A stretch of 64,000 nucleotides of DNA from Xiphophorus maculatus (taxonomy: Eukaryota; Chordata; Actinopteri; Cyprinodontiformes; Poeciliidae). The notes beneath the pieces are model-generated. The model ran no database searches. It saw nothing but the letters and a program-made list of their open reading frames with translations, and was not told where the DNA came from. Of this stretch, positions 22,201 through 33,735 are shown one piece after another. Location of the stretch: assembly GCF_002775205.1 (NCBI RefSeq), contig NC_036465.1, forward strand, positions 518,638 through 582,637. Direction: 5' to 3'. How positions within the stretch are numbered: position 1 is the stretch's first letter; each line of letters opens with the position of its first letter. The translations under genes and the position numbers were made by a program.

Positions 22201-25200
22201 TTCCTGTCTAGAGCTTCCTGTCCTCAGCTTCCTGTCTACAGCTTCCTGTCTACAGCTTCCTGTCCAGGACTTACTGTCTACCGCTTCCTGTCTAGAGCTT
22301 CCTGTCCTCAGCTTCCTGTCTACAGCTTCCTGTCCACAGCTTCCTGTCCTCAGCTTCCTGTCCACAGCTTCCTATCCTCAGCTTCCTGTCTACAGCTTCC
22401 TGTCCTCAGCTTCCTGTCCACAGCTTCCTATCCTCAGCTTCCTGTCTACAGCTTCCTGTCCTCAGCTTCCTGTCTACAGCTTCCTGTCCACAGCTTCCTG
22501 TCCAGGACTTACTGTCTACAGCTTCCTGTCTACAGCTTCCTGTCCAGGACTTACTGTCTACAACTTCCTGCCTACAGCTTCCTGTCCACAGCTTCCTGTC
22601 TACAGCTTCCTGTCTACAGCTTCCTGTCCTCAGCTTCCTGTCCACAGCTTCCTGTCTACAGCTTCCTGTCCTCAGCTTCCTGTCCACAGCTTCCTGTCCA
22701 CAGCTTCCTGTCTACAGCTTCCTGTCTACAGCTTCCTGTCCTCAGCTTCCTGTCTACAGCTTCCTGTCTACAGCTTCCTGTCCACAGCTTCCTGTCCTCA
22801 GCTTCATGTCTACAGCTTCCTGTCCTCAGCTTCCTGTCTACAGCTTCCTGTCTACAGCTTACTGTCCTCAGCTTCCTGTCCTCAGCTTCCTGTCCACAGC
22901 TTCCTGTCCTCAGCTTCCTGTCTACAGCTTCCTGTCCACAGCTTCCTGTCCACAGCTTCCTGTCTACAGCTTCCTGTCCACAGCTTCCTGTCTACAGCTT
23001 CCTGTCCACAGCTTCCTGTCTACAGCTTCCTGTCCACAGCATCCTGTCTACAGCTTCCTGTCTACAGCTTCCTGTCCACAGCTTCCTGTCTACAGCTTCC
23101 TGTCCACAGCTTCCTGTCTACAGCTTCCTGTCCTCAGCTTCCTGTCTACAGCTTCCTGTCCACAGCTTCCTGTCCACAGCTTCCTGTCTACAGCTTCCTG
23201 TCCACAGCTTCCTGTCTACAGCTTCCTGTCTACAGCTTCCTGTCCACAGCTTCCTGTCTACAGGTTCCTGTCCACAGCTTCCTGTCTACAGGTTCCTGTC
23301 CACAGCTTCCTGTCTACAGCTTCCTGTCCTCAGCTTCCTGTCTACAGCTTCCTGTCTACAGCTTACTGTCCTCAGCTTCCTGTCCTCAGCTTCCTGTCCA
23401 CAGCTTCCTGTCCTCAGCTTCCTGTCTACAGCTTCCTGTCCACAGCTTCCTGTCCACAGCTTCCTGTCTACAGCTTCCTGTCCACAGCTTCCTGTCTACA
23501 GCTTCCTGTCCACAGCTTCCTGTCTACAGCTTCCTGTCCACAGCATCCTGTCTACAGCTTCCTGTCTACAGCTTCCTGTCCACAGCTTCCTGTCTACAGC
23601 TTCCTGTCCACAGCTTCCTGTCTACAGCTTCCTGTCCTCAGCTTCCTGTCTACAGCTTCCTGTCCACAGCTTCCTGTCCACAGCTTCCTGTCTACAGCTT
23701 CCTGTCCACAGCTTCCTGTCTACAGCTTCCTGTCTACAGCTTCCTGTCCACAGCTTCCTGTCTACAGGTTCCTGTCCACAGCTTCCTGTCTACAGGTTCC
23801 TGTCCACAGCTTCCTGTCTACAGCTTCCTGTCCTCAGCTTCCTGTCTACAGCTTCCTGTCCAGGACTTACTGTCTACCGCTTCCTGTCTACAGCTTCCTG
23901 TCCTCAGCTTCCTGTCTACAGCTTCCTGTCCTCAGCTTCCTGTCCACAGCTTCCTATCCTCAGCTTCCTGTCTACAGCTTCCTGTCCTCAGCTTCCTGTC
24001 CACAGCTTCCTGTCCTCAGCTTCCTGTCCACAGCTTCCTATCCTCAGCTTCCTGTCTACAGCTTCCTGTCCTCAGCTTCCTGTCCACAGCTTCCTATCCT
24101 CAGCTTCCTGTCTACAGCTTCCTGTCCACAGCTTCCTGTCTACAGCTTCCTGTCTACAGCTTCCTGTCCTCAGCTTCCTGTCTACAGCTTCCTGTCTACA
24201 GCTTCCTGTCCTCAGCTTCCTGTCCTCAGCTTCCTGTCTACAGCTTTCTGTCCTCAACTTCCTGTCCACAGCTTCCTGTCCACAGCTTCTTGTCTACAGC
24301 TTCCTGTCCTCAGCTTCCTGTCTACAGCTTTCTGTCCTCAACTTCCTGTCCACAGCTTCCTGTCCACAGCTTCTTGTCTACAGCTTCCTGTCCTCAGCTT
24401 CCTGTCCACAGCTTCCTGTCCTCAGCTTCCTGTCTACAGCTTTCTGTCCTCAACTTCCTGTCCACAGCTTCCTGTCCTCAGCTTCCTGTCTACAGCTTCC
24501 TGTCTACAGCTTCCTGTCTACAGCTTCCTGTCCACAGCTTCCTGTCCTCAGCTTCCTGTCTACAGCTTCCTGTCCTCAGCTTCCTGTCCACAGCTTTCTG
24601 TCCTCAGCTTCCTGTCCACAGCTTCCTGTCCTCAGCTTCCTGTCTACAGCTTCCTGTCCACAGCTTCCTGTCCACAGCTTCCTCTCTACAGCTTCTTGTC
24701 TACAGCTTCCTGTCCTAAGCTTCCTGTCCACAGCTTCAGTAGACGACGACGTCAGAGTTCTGGTTACCTGAATTGAGGATGATGTCATCGACGGACCGGA
24801 CCAGGTGGACGCCTCCGATGGCCGACGCTTCGCCTCTGGAGTTGGCGGCGTGACACTCGTAGGATCCTTCTTCTTCTTCAGTCAGCGGGGAGATCTGAGG
24901 GCAGAGCCACAGATCTGATTGGTCCATTAGGGTGATGACATCACCAGAGGAACACCAGGGGTCAACCTGCCGCTGACCCTAGGGGTCAACCTGAGGTCAC
25001 TGACCAGAACCCAGCCCGTCACTTGGTGCTTCTCCGGTCCGCCTCGGGTCTGGACGGCCAGGTTGTCCCGATCGCCAGGTAGAAGCTCCGCCCTCTTTCT
25101 GCCGCCAAGCACCTGGGAATCATCATCATTATCATCATCATCATCATCAGTCCAGACAGGTCAGTGTGAAGCGGCTCACCTTCTTCCAGGTGAGGACAGG

Positions 25201-27784
25201 TGTGGGCACGCCCACCGCCTCGCAGCTCAGGAACACCTGGGAGCCGCTGAGGTTGAACACCTGGCCTGGAGGCGTCACTATGGAGGGAGCTGCAGACAGA
25301 GATCGGGTCAGGACCAGAGGCGTAAATACAGGAGGGCTCGGGGGTCCGGACCCCCAATCTTGGGAAAGTCTAGAATTGTCCCCTCCAAAAAAATAATTGA
25401 AGAAACTTTTGCATTTAAATAATATCGATATGAAAAGGCAAAAGAAACAAAAAACAAAAAAATCTGCCATTTATCTCAGAAAAAAATAATAATTAATTTT
25501 TAGTCCCCCCCCCCCATTATTAGAACAATGATTCAGTCCAAAGTGTGGGAGGAGCAACAGCTGAATGGTACCGGCTCCGTTAGAGCCGCTGGAGGGAGGA
25601 GCTAGCTGTTAGCTGCTAGCTAGCTGTTAGCTGCTAGCTGTGGCTCTGCAGCACAAATAAAAACCCTCCAGTCAGTAAATACTTCAAGCAAAAGACATAT
25701 AAACATTTTATTTACTTTCACTGCTCAATAAGAAGAAACTCATGAACAATAAAAATCATTCTGCAGTTTGTTATTTCATTACTTTGACTGAATCATCATA
25801 AGCTGCCTTATTAGCAAAACTGCTACACTGCTTTCATAGATTTAACCTTTGACCTTTTTTGTCAAAGGCAGCAAACATCTCATTCATATTTAGCTCTTTA
25901 ACTTTTAGTTAATCAGAAGAGTTTGAAACTGGAGGAGGGTCTGAGGAAGTGAAGCAGCTCAGAGTTGGAGCCCAGAACAGATAGAAAAAACTAAAGTTAT
26001 GTTTTTATTTCTCACTGTCTTCAATGTAGGACGGATCTACGGATCCCTGTAGGGGACATGGGGAGTTTTTTCTTTTGCGTTCCCTCGCAATAATCTACTG
26101 GTCAGTTATGCAGCATAATTGAATCCTGTAGCCTTTCTTACGGTGGGCGCCGTACTTTATGCTTTAATATAAGGTTATGTGAGGTTTTTCCATGAATGTT
26201 AGAATCTTTTAGTGAAATATCTGAAGTTTTATATCTTTCTTTAGGATAGAAAGGCGCCACAAACCTACGATATAAACAGAAACTTTCCGTAAGTAGGAAA
26301 GAAATAAAAACACATTATAATTTGGACTATTTCTGAGTTATTATAGCGGGTAATAAATCATCTGACAGTTTTGATTGTGTCTCTGTTGTTCTAGTCTGAA
26401 TGGTTTAAAGAGCTGCTTTCAGTGCCGCTCCATCTTAGCCTTAACAGACATAAACATGCAGGAAAAAATAAATTGATTTTCAATCAGTTTTAAACTTCAG
26501 ATATTTCACTAAAAGATTCTAACATTCATGGAAAAACCTCACATAACCTTATATTAAAGCATAAAGTACGGCGCCCACCGTAATAAAGGCTACAGGATTC
26601 AATTATGCTGCATAACTGACCAGTAGATTATTGCGAGGGAACAAAAGACATTTTTCCCACGTTCCCTCAGGACTCCGTCATTTTTGGTCCTGCGGTTTGA
26701 ATAGATGAAAAACTTTTTAAACTACATTTTGCGTTACATTTCACTGGAACTTCGCCGAACCCGCAAAATTGGTCTTAAGAAATGTTCCTGTTCATGTTCC
26801 CAAAATAATGAGATGGGATTTAAGCCCTTGGTCAGGACAGAACCTGAATAGAACCCAACCAGAACCGACCCGTGACCCGGCAGTAATGTTCTGAGCGCCT
26901 CAGTGAGCCGCTAATCTGGCTCGGAATGGAAAAGAAATTATCAGAGAGAAGCCGAGCCAGACGGAGGTACTGCCGGCCCAGAACCACCGGACCGGACCGG
27001 ACTGGACGGCACCGAAACTGAGGGCTGCAATGGAGTGAGAACACCTGGAGAAACATCTGGATGAAGAAGATTCCTCCATCTGGAGAAAAATCCCACCGGA
27101 TTACAGCCAGATTAATAATCTGAGCTGGAAAAACAGTTCAGTAATAATAATAATAATAACAACAACAACAGGTACGTGAAGGTTTCATTGATATTCTAAT
27201 TTATTGATTATCTATACTTATTGTACTTATTGGTTTCTTACAGTTTATATAAAAAACTTTGATTCAAATGTTTTTTGCTGGTGAAAAACTTTCCTCTAAG
27301 TTATTTGTATTATTTTTTTTCGTTTTAATCTTTGAAATATCAGAACATTGATAACCTGCGGTCCGTCTCACCTGAGGCGCAGCGGCCTTTGTTCTGCACG
27401 CTGATTGGCTCCCTGCCGCGCCGCTGCGCCGCCATGTTGGCGCTCCTCAGGGCGCAGCCGCTCCTGTACGTGGTTCCGTCGGATCCGCACACCTGGTAGT
27501 TGGTCTTGCACGCGCACACGCCGGTTTTGCTCCGCTTGTCGTCGCCGCTCCTGTCGCACTCCATCCCGGGGCCGCAGCGGCGCGCCGCCGCACGGCTCGC
27601 CCTCCGCAGCGGCGCACACCGCGCAGCAGCCGCAGGAGTCCCGCAGCGAGCCGCCGGGGCAGCCCGCAGCCGGGAGAGGAGCGCATCCCGCCGGGTCACA
27701 CGGAGCACAGCCCGACCCGGCCCGCAGAACCGGAACCAGAACCAGCAGCGGCAGCAGGAGCAGCGAGAGGCGGCAGGACGTCAT
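16232..27784 (-). CDS. igfbp7: insulin-like growth factor-binding protein 7
   Basis: Five coding exons, 5' to 3': 27784-27372, 25289-25180, 25112-25005, 24894-24768 and 16254-16232. The product is a secreted extracellular-matrix protein that binds insulin/IGF weakly and modulates growth signalling. Exon 1 encodes a signal peptide (SLLLLPLLVLVPVL), the cysteine-rich IGFBP domain with the GCGCC-type motif (CGCCAVC) and a Kazal-like region (CGSDGTTYRSGC). Exons 2-4 encode one Ig domain, with ELLPGDRDNLAVQTRGGPEK and YECHAANS nearly identical to human IGFBP7. Exon 5 is 23 nt, coding MKDEPL after the split Gly, and rests on a good acceptor (TTCTCGTTTCAG) and matching phase. Exon 1 has one base too many at about 27578-27590: Gly-Gly after EPC is in one frame and CGPGMECD in the next, and total length is 781 nt. 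An assembly error in GC-rich DNA is likeliest. Intron 4 is nearly all minisatellite. Confidence 0.93.
16318..24738. repeat. giant 14-bp minisatellite filling igfbp7 intron 4
   Basis: About 600 tandem copies of CTTCCTGTCTACAG, spanning some 8.4 kb. Common variants are CTTCCTGTCCACAG and CTTCCTGTCCTCAG. Rarer marker units include AGGACTTCCTG, ACTATCC, TTCGTCTCC and CATGTC types. The array takes up all but about 90 bases of the 8,513-base final intron of igfbp7 (24767-16255, minus strand). The plus-strand unit contains no stop codon in any phase, so all three frames stay open for thousands of bases with a 14-residue period (three units, 42 nt). Marker units recur in blocks, showing larger duplications of 504 and 84 bp. 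There are no unique spacers, so it is not a CRISPR-like array. Confidence 0.98.
26076..26645. mobile_element. fold-back element with ~155-bp inverted arms in igfbp7 intron 1
   Basis: The left arm (about 26076-26230) and right arm (about 26491-26645) are near-exact reverse complements over about 155 bases. The outer end reads GTTCCCTCGCAATAATCTAC and the inner end reads GAAATATCTGAAGTTT. A 260-bp centre lacks coding capacity. Long inverted arms with an empty middle mark a non-autonomous DNA transposon. The flanking target duplication is unclear to me, so I leave the superfamily open. Confidence 0.75.
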
Positions 27785-28358
27785 GGCGATCCGAGGTCTG
27801 ATCTGGACTGAGAGCTGATGAGGCTGCTGGTCCCGCCCACAGCCCGAACCGAACCCAGACCAGCCCGAACTTCCTGATCCAAATGAGTTTTTCACTGAAC
27901 TGGATGGTGTCTGATTATTGATTGAATCGGTACCAGCCGGTTCCGACCAGAACTTCTACCTCCACATTCCTCACATTCAGATCCCAGTTTGACCCCGACT
28001 CCCAGTCTGGGAAACAGGAAGCGTCCCAGTCCGAGCTGGGAGTGTTTTCTTCCTGTTATTGTTTCATAAAGATTCCCAGAACATTTTCACCTCCAGAACC
28101 CAAAACAAACCCGGTTCTGATCAGCACCAGCCAGAACCCAAACCCATCTGCACCCAGAGTTCTAACCGGAACCTGACGTTCACCAGGCAAACATGAACAG
28201 AACCACAGAACTTTATTATCACCAGAACATTTAAAGAGTCCCACATGAAGCCAGGTTCTACCAGAACCAAGACCGATGAGGAAGCTGCAGCCATGGTCTC
28301 CGTACCATGAACCATCAGTAGAACCAGGGTGGTACCAGTAGAACCCAGCCAGTTGGTT
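27785..28358. other. igfbp7 5' flank and cox18 3' flank
   Basis: Spacer between two minus-strand genes: the igfbp7 start at 27784 and the cox18 stop at 28359. CAGAACC words are dense. A plus-strand TTTATT at 28211-28216 (AATAAA on the minus strand) is a possible poly(A) signal for cox18. No further gene is seen. Confidence 0.45.
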
Positions 28359-31300
28359 CTACCTCCAGTACTTGCTGATGAAGGCAGACAGGAGGTCCCG
28401 GTACGGCGTTTCGGACCGCGGCGCCGGCAGCCCGGCGGTTCTGCGGACGGTTGGTGAGTGCAGCAGTAGGTTGTGACTGAACCCGACCAGACTGGAGCAG
28501 AACCAGTACAGAGCCATGGACTGGGAGGAGGAAACAGGACGTTAGAGAGCTCCGTCCCTTCAAAATAAAACACCCGGGACCCGGTTCTGATCCAGATCTA
28601 ATCCTGACCCGTTTAGCTCACCGACGGGACTGAGGCAGCGATGGGGATCATCAGAACCGAGAACCCTCTGAACCCATTCAGAACCAGCCGCTGGAAACGT
28701 GACGCTTCGACTCTCTGCAGAGAAAACACCTGAAGAAGAAGAAACAGGTCCAGTTAAACTGGACCAAAGTTCTGTACAAGAACAACAACAACACATTGAT
28801 AAAAACAGAGAATCAAAACATTTCTTCAAATAAATGCCAAAGAATAAAAATGAGCTTTGAGAAGCGATTTAAAATGTGGGCAGATCGAATCTGGAAAGGT
28901 AAATTGTTCCGTAGAATCGGAGCAACAACAGAAAAAACCCGATCTGCTTTCCTCTTTAGTCGGGTCCGAGGAACCGTCAGTAACATCGTAGGGTTCTGGA
29001 CACAGACTGAACTTTTAAACGGTTCTGAAGATAAAGGGGAGATAACCATTTAAAACTTTATACGTTCATAAAAGAATCTTAAAATCTGTTCAATAAAAGA
29101 CGGGCAGCCAGTGGAAAGAGGCCAGTGGGCCTTATATGGTCACACTTCCTGGTTCCTGTAAGAAGCCGATTCTGGATCATTGGAGTCGCTGCATCTGTGA
29201 TTTATCCAGGCCTCTATGTAATAAATGACAATAATCCAAACAAGATGTAATGAAGGCTGGATCAGTCCTTCAAAATCCTTAAAACAAAAATACGATTTAA
29301 CTTTTGATAAAATCCGCAGGTGATAAAAACTTGATTTGACATCAGCGTGATGACATCACAGCCCAGCTGGCCTGGCTCCGCCCCCACACCGACCTCCAGG
29401 ATGAGCAGGTTGGTGAGGCCCAGGCAGACCGGCAGGACCCAAGTGGAGTCCGGTACCGTGAGGTCTGGGAACCAGAGAGCGCCCCCTGCTGCCAGTTCGT
29501 CATGCAGCGCTGCACAGGAACACAGAGATCAGACCAGAACCAGAACCTGGACCCGACCAGAACCAGAACCCAGTCCCTACCTGGCCGGTCCAGGCTGAGG
29601 TTCCGCAGCGCCAGAGATAGGCCGACCCAGAGCGGCAGCTGGACCCAGACCAGCAGGCTGGCTTTGAACGGGTGGCAGTTGTCCCGGACGTAGAGCTGCG
29701 AAACCAGACGCCGCAGGTTCTTCTGGAACTGGACCCTGTGAACAGAACCAGAACCTTTTCAGACCCCAGAAACAGAACTCCGATTCCTTTCTGGACTCGG
29801 TCCAACCTCGATTCTTTCATGTTTGAGAAGTCCTTAAATCTCCATGGCAACCATTTAGCTGCTAAACGCCTGGGTGGACCTGTTGCAACAACAACAAAAA
29901 AAGGAAGTGTTTGGAGTCAACCGGGCTACGCAAAGTCATCAGATGCTGATGCTACGCCTGGCTGTAGGAAGCAGGAAGTAGAGGTCCAGAGTGTCCTTCC
30001 CTCCAAGATGGAGGAGTTTGGCAAGTCCACCTCTCTGCAGCAAACAGGAAGGGCGGGACGGACCTCTGTCAGTCTCAGACCTTATTTAGAAATGGGACCA
30101 TTGCACTCCGGAAGTGAAGGGGGCGCTATTTCCTATATTATCCGCGGTCTCCCGTTTTTATTTTCTTTAAAATCTGTGATATATTTTCGCCTTTAGGAAG
30201 GATTTTCACTCTCAGCATTTATTTGAACTTTTCTCTTTTATTTACTTCAGTGCAGCTCACAGTTTTTAACAGATTCTGTAGCTTTCTGTGAACTTCTACA
30301 TCTGCTCCTTAGTGGCATCTTTTCGGGCCTGATACTGCCTCTAGTGGCGTGGGGTGGTAACACAGCTAATATAATTACATTACTAAATCAGATTAGCACA
30401 ACGTCCTTATAATTTACTATTAATTCTGGCATTACTGGCACAGTAAAAGATCAATTCCCTCACTAAAGAACATACCTTTTCATTTTCTTAAGGAAGTAGA
30501 GCTAATTAAATGACATAAACAAAACCTGAAAGTGATTCCAGTTTCACTCGATGGCCAACCTGTTGAAACTGTGGTCAGTTTTAAATTCCTTGTCATTCCT
30601 GGACAGTCAGCTCAGTTTTGCTGAAAACACTGGCTATATCTTTAAGAACTATTCTCAGAGACTCTATCTTTTTAGACCCAGTGAGAAGATATATCACAGA
30701 TTTCCAGTCGTGAAACAGAAGCCCAGATCTGGCAGAAGAACCCGATCCGAACCAGAAGCAGGACCTGGTACCAGGTGGTTGGTTCTGTCGATCCTCACCT
30801 GCTCTGCTTGTCCGTCCAGCCTCGTTCTCTCCCTCGGACCGAAACCTCGTATCGAAGCCGCTTCGCCAGCTCAGAGATCTCCGCCTGCAGAGCCTCCACC
30901 TGCAGCACATGCAGGTTGCTATGGTTACCATCACAGCAAGCATAAGACCTGAGGTCGGGGATCACACAGCTGGTCCATGTTTTACGCAGCTCTGTTGCCA
31001 TGGTAACTGGTGCTGTGAATTGACCCTGATGACGTTAAACTGAACTCCACCCACCTTGGCAATAATGATCAGCTGGTAGGCGGCCAGCGGCAGGGTGATG
31101 CAGGTCCTGATGGACACTGTTGCCATAGCGATGCTCAGCCACCATGGCAACCCGCTCACCTGGTGCGCGCTGACGAGGAAGTTCTCACACAGGTGAACTG
31201 GAGCGGAGTCTGACAGGCTGCCGTACCAACCACCTGCGCCGCTGGCTCCTCCCACCCCAGAAGCCGGCCTCACGCGAGACTCTGTTGTACAGGTGAGGGG

Positions 31301-31387
31301 AAGGACAGGAGAAGCCCACCTGCTCAGGACGTCACGTGCTCGTGGCTGCAGGACTCTGCACCTCACCAGCACCCCCACGGTGAGCAT
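28359..31387 (-). CDS. cox18: cytochrome c oxidase assembly protein COX18 (OXA1/YidC family insertase)
   Basis: Six coding exons, 5' to 3': 31387-31055, 30899-30799, 29735-29581, 29509-29394, 28729-28622 and 28520-28359, closing in frame at 324 aa (human COX18 is of similar size). The protein sits in the mitochondrial inner membrane and helps translocate the COX2 C-terminal tail during complex IV assembly. Landmarks are a basic N-terminal targeting sequence; WYGSLSDSAPVHLCENFLVS; the first helix (GLPWWLSIAMATVSIRTCITLPLAAYQ); VRDNCHPFKASLLVWVQLP with ALRNLS; ALWFPDLTVPDSTWVLPV; VLMIPIAASVPS; and the last helix MALYWFCSSLVG. The ATG at 31387 is chosen because only a GTG lies upstream in frame. 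It is divergent from selenot, with 527 bases between start codons. Confidence 0.93.
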
Positions 31388-31914
31388 GATGACCACGTGA
31401 CTTTAAAGCGCCCACGTGTCCTTTAAAGCTAAGAAAACTTCTCTTCCTCACCTTCATCAGCAGTCTGTTTCACAGCAGCCCATAACTGACAGAGCGTCAC
31501 TCAAACATGACGTCACTGACCAATGCGGCGCGGAGGTCTGACGTAGGCAATGCTAAAAGACAAAAACAACAAAAATAAAATAAAATCGAGATAAAAAAAC
31601 CAAAAGTACAAAAATAACTCAAACAAAAAAGACAGTTAAAATACTAATTAGCTGTTTTGACGGCAGCTCACCGGAAACAACTTTTTCTCTTCACATTAAA
31701 AGCATGCAGTGGCTGTGATGAGACCGCGCGTGAAGCCATTTGAAGGAATTAAACCTCACGAACGGATGTACGTGGAAAATGCTGGGAAAAGAAACTGAGT
31801 GGCTTACTTACTCAGCATTAACATTTTATTCCTGGATAAAGCGGGTGAAGCTAATTACCTTCACCTCTTATTGTGAAGTCTTCAGCGGAAGTTCCCTTGA
31901 GGAGGACGGCAGTC
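31388..31914. promoter_or_regulatory. shared upstream region of cox18 and selenot, candidate bidirectional promoter
   Basis: The region lies between two divergent start codons. It contains a full CRE, TGACGTCA, at 31508-31515, a CCAAT box at 31520-31524 and a short CpG cluster (ATGCGGCGCGGAGG) beside it, followed by an A-rich stretch. This arrangement is common at bidirectional housekeeping promoters. No transcription start can be read directly. Confidence 0.45.
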
Positions 31915-33651
31915 ATGGCGGAGTTCGGTTCGGGCGGTCTGCTCGCGGCTCTGCTGCTCTTCACAGCCCTCACCTTACGGGATGTTTATGTGGGCCGGTC
32001 GGACCACAGAACCGGCGCCTTTGCAGAAACCGAACCGGAGAGCGGGAAACCCCCAAAAGCGGCGCTGTACTCCGGCCCAGTACTCCAGTTTCGCTACTGG
32101 TGAGTTAGCATTCAGGCTAGCAACTAGCGCGATGACGTCACGCTAAACTGACTGAAGATTTCCTTGAACAGAGATTATGGCTGTCATTTCAAACTTGAAG
32201 ATTAGACTCATCAATGGGATTGATATTCTTCTTAAATGTTTTTATTTATGTGATATTTTTTGTCCTAACCAGGGGCTAGGATCTGATTTTAAGGGGTCCT
32301 TGGTGCAGTTTTCTAAATCTAAATGCTTATTTACATACATTCACAAACAAAATTAGGAGACATGTTGTTAGTAATTCATGGAATAAACAATATTAATTTT
32401 ACTCAAACATATACCTATAAAGTTATTATTAATACAATATTAGTGAAATAATACATTAAATGACCTCTGGATAATTATTCATAAAATATATCAACATTTT
32501 TGAATAAAACACAGAAAGTAATGTAATGTAATAAAACACAGAAAGTAATGTAATGTAATAAAACACAGAAAGTAATGTAATGTAGGAAATATTTATGTAT
32601 TTACTGTTAATCTATTCGTATGATTTGTTCTTTAAATGGCCACTTATTTTGGCTAATGCTATTATTTATTAAATATCATCCAAACTCAACATCCTAAGCA
32701 AAGAATCAAACCACAATAGTCAGCTAAAATCACAATAATAAACTTAATCAATAATAAAATGTTCTGTACCATATCAGCCTCAGGAGCTGATTGAGGATTA
32801 AGAGACTCTGATTTCTGGTTCTTTAGGTTCTGATGGGTCTGCGGTTCCTCTCCTGATCCATTCTGCCCATCATACAGCAGCTCACTGCGCCACCAAGGAC
32901 ACTTTTTATTCTGTTTGTCTTTCTATGTCCACAGTTTCTATCCTCTCTGAAATTGTTCAGTTTATAATTGTTCAGCGCGTCTTTTTACTCACATCTGTAT
33001 TTTTAAAAGCGTTTTTGCTCCTAAGGACAGTGAATCGGGTCGAGGACCTTTTAAAAAGACGCGGGTTGATAGCAGCTCACCGCGGCTGCGCAGTGTCCGT
33101 CTCTAGGCAACCGTGACGTTCAGCGTCGGTCCGTAGCGTTCTGGGTCCTTTAGCTCCCGCCACGACAATGTAGCTGACCTTAATATTTCCTGTGTTTTAT
33201 TTTGGTCATTATTGTTAAACTCAGTGTTGATGTGTGTATTATAGGCGTGTATATCGGACAGTTATGTATCGGTTCAATACGGGACGAACATTTAACGGCC
33301 AAATATGGGAGGACTCCGTATTTTACGGGACGGGTGGCGACCTGATTGAGGGGAGCTGAGGAACAGTTTTAGGGATGCTAAAGCTAATGCTCCCCTAAAA
33401 CTGGGCTAGAATCGCCACTGGTCCTAACGTTCCTGGTTTAAAATTCCACTTGAATAATAACTTTATGAATGTAAATGGGTCTTTGATCTGGACTCAAAGT
33501 AAGTAACTCCAGGAAGTTCATTCATAATTATCAATTATGTAAAAAACAATAAATTCATGAATAAATCCATGAAGAAAACAAAATCAGTTTCACATATTTT
33601 CTGTATGTTCCAGCAGCTTCCTGTTCAGACCTGAAGCAGATTATAATCTCT

Positions 33652-33735
<84 letters not shown>

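Noticed and set aside
16318-24738. CRISPR-like regular repeat array
   Set aside because: Units abut with no unique spacers and the genome is eukaryotic.
16120-24771. A 2,883-residue open frame, with others of 1,677 and 2,214 residues in the remaining plus frames
   Set aside because: All three overlap one 14-bp tandem repeat and share the same 14-residue period; openness follows from the unit having no stop trinucleotide. It lies antisense within igfbp7 intron 4.
27405-27818. Plus-strand frames of 100-137 codons over igfbp7 exon 1
   Set aside because: They are shadows of a GC-rich exon coding on the minus strand; no homology of their own.
30094-30710. Possible inverted-repeat element in cox18 intron 2, with ATCTGTGATATATTTTCG and a near-complement about 500 bases on
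   Set aside because: Only about 20 bases pair convincingly and the ends and target duplication are unclear.
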